Shown piece after piece: positions 10,045-18,200 of a DNA stretch of 25,896 nucleotides. The stretch covers positions 439,104 to 464,999 of the forward strand of contig PJRA01000353.1 in assembly GCA_016987375.1 (NCBI GenBank). The letters are read 5' to 3'. The DNA comes from Brachionus koreanus. Lineage: Eukaryota; Rotifera; Eurotatoria; Ploima; Brachionidae. How positions within the stretch are numbered: position 1 is the stretch's first letter; each line of letters starts with the position of its first letter. Below the pieces are notes generated by a model. The model was not told the origin of the DNA. It ran no database searches and saw only the letters and a list, made by a program, of their open reading frames with translations. Made by a program: the position numbers and the translations under genes.

Positions 10045-11269
10045 TATTGATGTTCAAAATGAATACTATTTTTTTTAATTATTATTAATGGATATAAATT
10101 AAATTAATAAGTTTAAAATCAAAAATTGTTGTTATTAAATTTATTTGAAAAGAGTTTCTTAGCAACTAAAACTTTATGAAAAAAATTAAGCTAAACAAGA
10201 CATGCAAAAATATATTAACAAAAATATGTTCTCGATTATTAGGCTATTAAATAATGAAAAAATTTTGTTCTGCAAATTTTATTCAGTAAAATAATTTTTT
10301 AATTTTTTAGCTTTAAAATTAGTTACAAATTACATATGGTTTTTAGTTAGTTAGATAGTCTATTATGAAAATCAATAAAAACTTCGAATCAACAGAAAGT
10401 AGTTCAGAACCAAGCATGCTTTTTGTAAGAATTAAAAATTGAAAAAAAATCTGAATTGATTAAATGTCAAGCTTTTTATTTAATTTTTTAATTGTTAAAT
10501 ATTCATGAAACTTAAAGATTCTTTAAAAATTAATTGACTGGCTAGGTTATTAGATATTTTAAATATTAGGTTTTTTGGGATTCTTTTGAACTTTTCAAAT
10601 GATCTACTAAAAGGCCTTATTAGAGGAATCGAATTTTTCAGAAAATCACTGAGTAGCTTTTATGAAATTTTTTTTTTCTAGTTCACAAACGTTTCTAGTT
10701 TTTTAAATTCTACCTGACTAACAAAAAATATAACTCAAAACTGTTTTTTGTTAAATTTCTCAAAGATATCAGCTTTTTTTTTTCCACTTAATCAGTGTCT
10801 TATAAAAATTTTTTGCTTATATTTTAAATTATTTAAATTTTTTTAAGAAAAAATGAATTTAAATTAATTTTTTTCCGACTTTATAGAGACAACAGAACTT
10901 GATGAAGAGCGTTGTATATTTTCTTTTGGTAAAAACAATAAACTTGTTTAACAAAAACGTGGGAGTTTATCTTTTGATTTTATTTCTCTGAAACAATATT
11001 TAGCTAGTTAGACAAAAAACTTAAATCTTCAATTTACACATTTACTTCATCAATATTCCTTATCATATTCAAAGCAGCCCAGTCGCACTAAAAATTTTTA
11101 AAATACTGACTGAAAAAAGCATTCAAATCTTTAAAATTTGAAATGACTTAATTTCATTTTTTTATTATTCATAAATATTTAGTAGTAGTGAACTGCAGTT
11201 TAGGGTGCATCTAAACCAGCGCGTAATGCGCTTAGCCCTTGAGCGAGCCATTGCAGTCGTTGTTTTTAT
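10045..11269. other. Intergenic region upstream of CFAP43
   Basis: This AT-rich sequence has no open frame I can support. It should contain the CFAP43 5' UTR and promoter. Apart from the X-box-like site at 10154-10166 and the hairpin-bearing tail of the retroelement near 11160-11269, I see nothing identifiable. Confidence 0.5.
10154..10166 (-). promoter_or_regulatory. Candidate RFX X-box upstream of CFAP43
   Basis: The minus strand reads GTTGCTAAGAAAC, which fits the relaxed X-box pattern RYYNYY-N(1-3)-RRNRAC with a one-base spacer. The plus strand also fits, and contains one perfect RFX half-site, AGCAAC. It lies about 110 bp upstream of the CFAP43 ATG, the usual range for X-boxes of ciliary genes in C. 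elegans. The pattern is degenerate, so a chance match within a few hundred bases is possible. Confidence 0.35.
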
Positions 11270-11563
11270 TTAAACCAAACATTTCTGTGTGAATTCTTGA
11301 TTTAAACTGTTTACTGACTTTGTCGCTATTACATGGTCTGACAATCCGTTCCAAATTGACACCACTCTATTAGTAAGAAAGTTAAATCGGAAAGAGCCTC
11401 TTTTGTTGATTTCCCGGACTAGTTCTTTATTGTGGGATCTTCTCAGATTCAATGACAGACTTTTCGTATAATTTATTTCATTAATTAAATTAATTTCATC
11501 GAATCCGTTTACTATTTTAAACATCTCTATCAAGTCCCCTCTCAGTCTGCAGTCATCTATTTT
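11180..11563 (-). mobile_element. 3' remnant of a non-LTR retrotransposon (CR1/Jockey-like reverse transcriptase C-terminus)
   Basis: The minus strand is open from 11563 to a stop at 11270 (97 codons), directly after an in-frame TGA at 11564-11566. It contains the typical C-terminal reverse-transcriptase signatures RLRGDLIEMFKIVNG near the start, and FLTNRVVSIWNGL followed by KSVNSLNQEF near the end. The polymerase and endonuclease domains are absent, so this is a 5'-truncated copy, as is usual for LINEs. A GC-rich tail follows with the hairpin AGCGC-GTAAT-GCGCT (11218-11232), probably the element's 3' UTR. The exact lower boundary near 11180 is uncertain. Confidence 0.82.
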
Positions 11564-11596
11564 TCATCTAATCTAAATTAAAACTCGAGACTTAAT

Positions 11597-11670
11597 ATTT
11601 AAGATTTGATCTTAATAAATACAATTGAAGGAAATCATTTTAAGATTGGATAATAAATCAAATCTTAAAT
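11597..11670. repeat. 74-bp inverted-repeat unit with perfect 14-bp arms
   Basis: ATTTAAGATTTGAT at 11597-11610 is repeated in perfect inverted orientation at 11657-11670, with a 46-bp AT-rich centre. It lies about 30 bp from the truncated end of the retroelement fragment. It could be a minimal MITE relic or a chance hairpin in AT-rich DNA. Confidence 0.4.
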
Positions 11671-11868
11671 TTTTTTTTAAATATATATAGCATTTTAAAA
11701 ACCCTAATTTTTAAATTATAACAAAAGATGCAAAATAAGCTACTAAAATAATTATTAGGCTTGGACAATTTTGAATTTTGAGTAAAAAAATAATAAGAAA
11801 AAATTTGCGTGATTGTGTTCTTAATAAGGTTTTAAATTTTTAAAATTATCTATTTTAAATTTTTATTC

Positions 11869-12190
11869 NNNNNNNNNNNNNNNNNNNNNNNNNNNNNNNN
11901 NNNNNNNNNNNNNNNNNNNNNNNNNNNNNNNNNNNNNNNNNNNNNNNNNNNNNNNNNNNNNNNNNNNNNNNNNNNNNNNNNNNNNNNNNNNNNNNNNNNN
12001 NNNNNNNNNNNNNNNNNNNNNNNNNNNNNNNNNNNNNNNNNNNNNNNNNNNNNNNNNNNNNNNNNNNNNNNNNNNNNNNNNNNNNNNNNNNNNNNNNNNN
12101 NNNNNNNNNNNNNNNNNNNNNNNNNNNNNNNNNNNNNNNNNNNNNNNNNNNNNNNNNNNNNNNNNNNNNNNNNNNNNNNNNNNNNNNNNN
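11869..12190. other. Assembly gap
   Basis: A run of 322 N. Any 3' UTR, polyadenylation signal or additional 3' exon of the giant gene ending at 12277 could be hidden here. Confidence 0.99.
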
Positions 12191-12276
12191 CATTAACTGT
12201 TTCTAAAATTTTTAACATCAAAATGGGTGCCAAAACAAAACTAAAATTAATTTCAAAATTAAAAAAAAAAATTAAC

Positions 12277-15200
12277 TTAATAAATATAATTTATTTTTGA
12301 TTGTTCCACTGTTTCACAATGATTTTCGCTTATTTGAATAGACTCGGACACTTGAATGGAATTGAGAAAATCGAACGCTTCTTGTTGAGCACTGTTGAAT
12401 ATTTCATCACTCTTGTCTAAAAGACCAATCGATTCACCATTCCAGTACAAACCGCATGAGTTCAACAGCTTTTTTACATCATCATCTGTTACAGGAACTT
12501 CAGACATTTTTTCCTTTCCGCTGGCATTCACTAGTCTTGAGACATGAAAGCTGTCACGTTTCTCGTTATAGTGAATGGATGGTATTTGTCCCTTGTAAAA
12601 TAGAATTCTTGCTCTTTCGTTGGCCTCTCGCCAACTCAAATTAGCACGTGGCAGTAAAATCTCAGAGTTAATCGAATCTTTGCGCATCTCTTGGCCCAAT
12701 TCAGCTTGTGGTTCTTCTTCTTTTCTAACCTCATTCTCAATTACTAATTCAGCATTTTGCTCTTTTGTTTTCTCAACTATTTGCTCGCTTTTTTTCTCTC
12801 TCAAACATGAAAACAACGTTTCATTTTGTAGCTCATGTTTAATTTGATCAACACACTTTTGAATATCAGCTGCATTAGTCTTGGGCGAAACAATTTTTTC
12901 CAATTTTTTGCTCAATTCAGAAAAACTCATCGGTTTCACTCTAGTCTTGGTCATTAATTTAATACTTCTCTGATAAAGTTTGTCAGCCAATTTCTCTTTA
13001 GCTTTTAGTTCCTTTTTACTTGTTGTCTGACTTGTTCTCTCAATTAATTGCTCTAATTTGTATCCAGAACGCTGCTTTAAATATTCACAAATCTCATTTC
13101 GTTTGGCTTTGAGCAATTTTTTGTCATCACTAGATAAATCAATAGTTTGTATTTTATTTTTAGATGAATCGCATTTATCAATAAATAATTCCACTTCAGG
13201 TTGATTTAATTCAATGCTGGTTCCCTTGGGCTCAATGTACAATTCTTTGGCAATTTTGGTGTCTGATTTGGATTTTTTGGATTCTTTAGGAACTAAAATA
13301 TCAATTAGTGGCAAATCGATAATACTAGTCTTAGATCTTTTGTCTTTTTTGGTCTTTGTTTCATCTAGTTTTGACGATTCTTCAGGCGAATTTACTCTAA
13401 TCAAAGCTTCTTTGACATTCATTTTAACATTTTGATCGGTCAAAATTTCGGTCTCGTCAATTACCGATGAATCTAAATGACCACGGGGAGGTTTTTTTGG
13501 CGGTGTGCCCAAGTCAATTGGTAACGAGCTACCATTATCAAATGTTTCTTCAATTCTAATTGTTGGTATTTGAGTTTCTGGCACTGGTGCAGGTTCTAGT
13601 ATCTGTTCCATTTCAGATTTAACTTGAACTATTTGTTCTTCAGACGGACTGGTTGGCGGTAGATCAATTGCCGAAGTCAAATCACTTGGTAGTTCAATTT
13701 CAACAGTTTTTGGCACTTGTTGGGCAACTTCTTCAGCTTGATTTTCTCTAATTGTTACAGTTGGAACCACGGACAAATCGCTGTAATCAATTGCTTTTTC
13801 CATTTCGCTCAATGAAGATGGTTTATCTAAGCCTCTGAAAAGATCTAAATTGACAGACTTTATTTGAGGTGTTAGATTTGCTACAGCATCGACAGACTCC
13901 GGTTGTATTGGCTGTGACTTGACAATCGGTTGTTTGGGACCTTTGGCTTTTTTGGCAGCTTTTTTGCCTTTGCATGAAAAGCATGATACTTTAGAAGTGT
14001 CTTCTTCGGACTCAGCTTCTTTGACTTCAACAGCAACAGGTTCAGTCTTCGCTTCTGCTTGTGATTCTGACTGAACAGCCAAAGAAATTGTTTTTTCTCT
14101 CGGAATTGGCAACACAACAGGATCATTTTGTTGAACAGCAGCTGGTTTGTACAAGTCTGTGTCAATTTCAACTGGTAGTTCTTTGCCAATGTCAATCTCT
14201 TGTTTTATTTCAACTTGATGATACTCTTTTTGATCACATTTACTCTCATCTATTTGAATTTCAACTGGTTGTGATTCTTGAACAACTCGTTCTGTAATCA
14301 CTCTCAATGTTTCAATTACATGTATGTTTGTATCCAATTGTCCATTTTGTTCTAATTGATTTTCATCATCATCATCATTCTGTTTTATTTCACTCTCTTT
14401 TACTTCAATTTGATCGGGTTCAATTTCAATATTTTCTTCTTCTTGTTCATTTACTTTTTCAGCTTGATTAACATTATCATCAACATCAACAACAACAGAT
14501 TCATTTTTTTCTATTTTAATTTCAGTTTCTTCGCTTTGTTCAATTAAAGTCTCTTTAGTTTCTTGATTTTTAGTTTCCAATTCCAAATTTTTATCAACAC
14601 ATTCACTTTTATCTATTTTAATTTCAGTTTCCTCGTCTTGTTGATTATTTTCCTGTCTTTCGTATTTAATTTTAATAAATTCCTCTTGAGTTGATTCCAA
14701 AGCTTGCATTTGTTTACTTTGCCCAATCGGTTCATCTACAATCAATGGTACAACATTTATTGCTTCGGTTTGTTCAGCTTCGTTGATTATTTTTGTCAAA
14801 TTGGATGTTTCAGCTTGATCTTTATTTTGATCCAATACTTCAACTGCTTTACTGATCTCATTCGAGTCCAATTCAGACTTTGTTGGTTCAATTATTTTAG
14901 GAATTTGTTGTGTGACCGATTCTGGTTGTAATTTTTTCTTAGATTTTTTGCTTTTATTTGACTTAAACGCAAAACACGATGTTGGCTCTTTATGATCAAC
15001 TTTTTTCCTATTTTTTGTTTGTGTGTCTAAATCAACTGCAGACGTATCAACATAAACGCTTGTTTCTGTCTTAGGTTTACTCTCTTTTACTGTGAATACG
15101 TCAATCAATGGCATGTCTATTTTGCTTGTTCGTTTATTTTTATTTTTGGATTTTTTACTCTCAACTGGTTTTGCATCGCTTTCAGTCAAAGGTATTTGAG

Positions 15201-18200
15201 CTTCTTGAATCACTTTGGCACGAGCAGATAGATCGACTTGAGGCAAAACAACAACATCAGGCTCATGGTCTAATTTTTTTATATCTGGCACCGATACATC
15301 GGCGATTGGAAAAGAAACATCAGTCACAGTCTCAACTTTTTCATCACATTTGACTTCTTTTAACACTTGCTCTGTCACATTAACAATTTCATTTTCTTTT
15401 TCTTCTTTTTGTTCTTGTGTAATATCCGCAACATTTTGCTGTTGCTCTGATGCATCACCTTCAACTTTTTGATCATAAACTTCATCGCTTTGCTCGACAT
15501 TTTGTTGTTGCTCTGATGCATCGTCCCCAATTTCTTGATTAATCTCTTCATTTATTTGTGTCTGATCATGATATTCAGAAATTGCTATGTTAATTTCAGG
15601 TACATGTTCAACTTTGTCCACTGTATCTATTTTCAAGTCAACATTAATTTTTTTCAGCTCAACCTCACTAGGTAGAGTAATATCAACTTTAGTATCTTTT
15701 TCAATCAATTGAATTGGCTTGTCCAAATCGTTGCCCAGATTAACCACTTTGGCAACATTTTGCTCAAGATGAATAACATCCGGTGCAGTTTTACTCTCAT
15801 TTGGCTTTGATTCTATTTTTTCATGTTTAGGTACCAAAATATTTACCAAAGGCAAATCAATTCTGGACGTTCTTTTCTTTTTTTTGTTCTTAGTCTTTTT
15901 TTTGCTTATTTTTGGTTCACTATTGTCGACTAGTTGCTCTTCTTGAGCACTTGTTTGTTCAACTAGATCTTGGACAACTCTTTCATTAGTGCGATCAGGT
16001 ATTATTGCATGATCGGGTTCACGATCTATTTGAATTATTGCTCCAGGTGAATCAATAGTCAAGCTTGTTTTAACAGTTAAATCTTCATTTTTTGTCTTAA
16101 CATTAGATTCAGCTGAATCACTAATTTTTTCTTTTACGTCATTATCATCACTTGTTTTAGGATTTTGTTCATTTGTCATTATTTTTTCCTCAATCAAATT
16201 CTCAGCCTCAGTTGACTTTGAATTAACTTCAAGTTCACTTATTTTCACACTTTCACTTTTGGTGACCTCAATTTCGTTCATTTGAACATGAGATGGTATG
16301 TCAATGGTAACATTAGTCAGTTGTTCATTCAAATTGTCTGTTATTTTAACTTCAGATACTTCAGGCTCACGTCTAATCAACTCGGTGCTTTGAGTTCGAT
16401 CCAGACCTTTGGCCCAGTCTTTGGGAGGAATTTTTTCAACATGTGGTAATTCATGTAAATCAACCATAGCTTCAGCTTCACTTGGTTTTTCCACTGCTTT
16501 TTCTTCTACTTTGGGCTTTTCGTCAACTAACTTATCTGTTTTTTTTTCTCTTGGCGCCAAAATGTTAACTATCGGCAAATCTATTTTGCTAGTCTTTTTT
16601 GCCTTTTTATTTTTGCTCTTCTTTCCACCACAACAAGAAAATGAGCTTTTTTTCGAAATTTTGGGTGTTTGCTCATCACCTATAACTGGCTGTGATGATT
16701 CAATTATGGGTGTGGCCTCAACTATTTCAACAATTGGCCGTTGACTGGGATCAGGGAGAACAACAGGATCATCGGACAGCTTGGATTTTTCTAGATCCAA
16801 ATTAATTTGTGCTTCATTAACAGTAACTTCAATCTCAATTGGTTCAGATTTGGTAACTGGCTCAGATAAACTCACATTTTCAATAGATTTTTGTTCAATA
16901 ATTTCATCATTAACATCATCATTAGTTTGAGGAGATTCAATTTTGTCTTCTTGTTTAGATTCATAGATTACCTCGACTACAATATCTTTTTCTCTATCTA
17001 TATTGACAAGATTTTCTTGTTTACTATCTGTTTCAATAGATTGTGGTTGTTCAATAGAAGTAGAACCGATCAATGATGGTGTTATATTAGCCACAACGGC
17101 TGATTCAATTTCAGCATCTTTAAGTTTAACACTTTGAGTGTCCAATTTTTTGTCAGTAGAATCAAGACCAACAAAGAGACTGGCATCGACAGAACGTGCC
17201 GATTCTAAGTTATGTAAAGGTGGCGAATTTTCATCACCAACAGACTCCGGTTGTATTGGCTGTGACTTGACAATCGGTTGTTTGGGACCTTTGGCTTTTT
17301 TGGCAGCTTTTTTGCCTTTGCATGAAAAGCATGATACTTTAGAAGTGTCTTCTTCGGACTCAGCTTCTTTGACTTCAACAGCAACAGGTTCAGTCTTCGC
17401 TTCTGCTTGTGATTCTGACTGAACAGCCAAAGAAATTGTTTTTTCTCTCGGAATTGGCAACACAACAGGATCATTTTGTTGAACAGCAGCTGGTTTGTAC
17501 AAGTCTGTGTCAATTTCAACTGGTAGTTCTTTGCCAATGTCAATCTCTTGTTTTATTTCAACTTGATGATACTCTTTTTGATCACATTTACTCTCATCTA
17601 TTTGAATTTCAACTGGTTGTGATTCTTGAACAACTCGTTCTGTAATCACTCTCAATGTTTCAATTACATGTATGTTTGTATCTAATTGTCCTTTTTCTTC
17701 TTCATCATCATTCTGTTTTATTTCACTCTCTTTTGCTTCAATTTGATCGGGTTCAATTTCAATATTTTCTTCTTCTTGTTCATTTACTTTTTCAGCTTGA
17801 TTAACATTATCATCAACATCAACAACAACAGATTCATTTTTTTCTATTTTAATTTCAGTTTCTTCGCTTTGTTCAATTAAAGTCTCTTTAGTTTCTTGAT
17901 TTTTAGTTTCCAATTCCAAATTTTTATCTATTTTAATTTCAGTTTCATCGTCTTCTTGTGTTGAAGTCTCTTTAGTTTCTTGATTATTATTCTCCAATTC
18001 CAAATTTTTATCGACACATTCACTTTTTTCTATTTTATTTTTCTTCTTTTTTTTCTTTTTTTTATTCTTTGACTTTTTGGCTGGCATTTCAATTGTGTTC
18101 TCTTGATTTTTCACTTCCTCAACAACTAAATTGTTATCTGCTTGTTCACTCTCATCTGCTTGCTTTACTTCTTTCTCATTTGAATTAGTATCTTGTACAT

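Noticed and set aside
11850..12233. ORFs across the N run
   Set aside because: They consist almost wholly of unknown residues from the assembly gap.
14061..17645. Plus- and minus-strand ORFs of 60-112 codons overlapping the giant ORF, including identical pairs at 14061-14297 and 17409-17645
   Set aside because: They are frame shadows of the giant coding sequence. The identical pairs arise from the internal duplication, not from separate genes.
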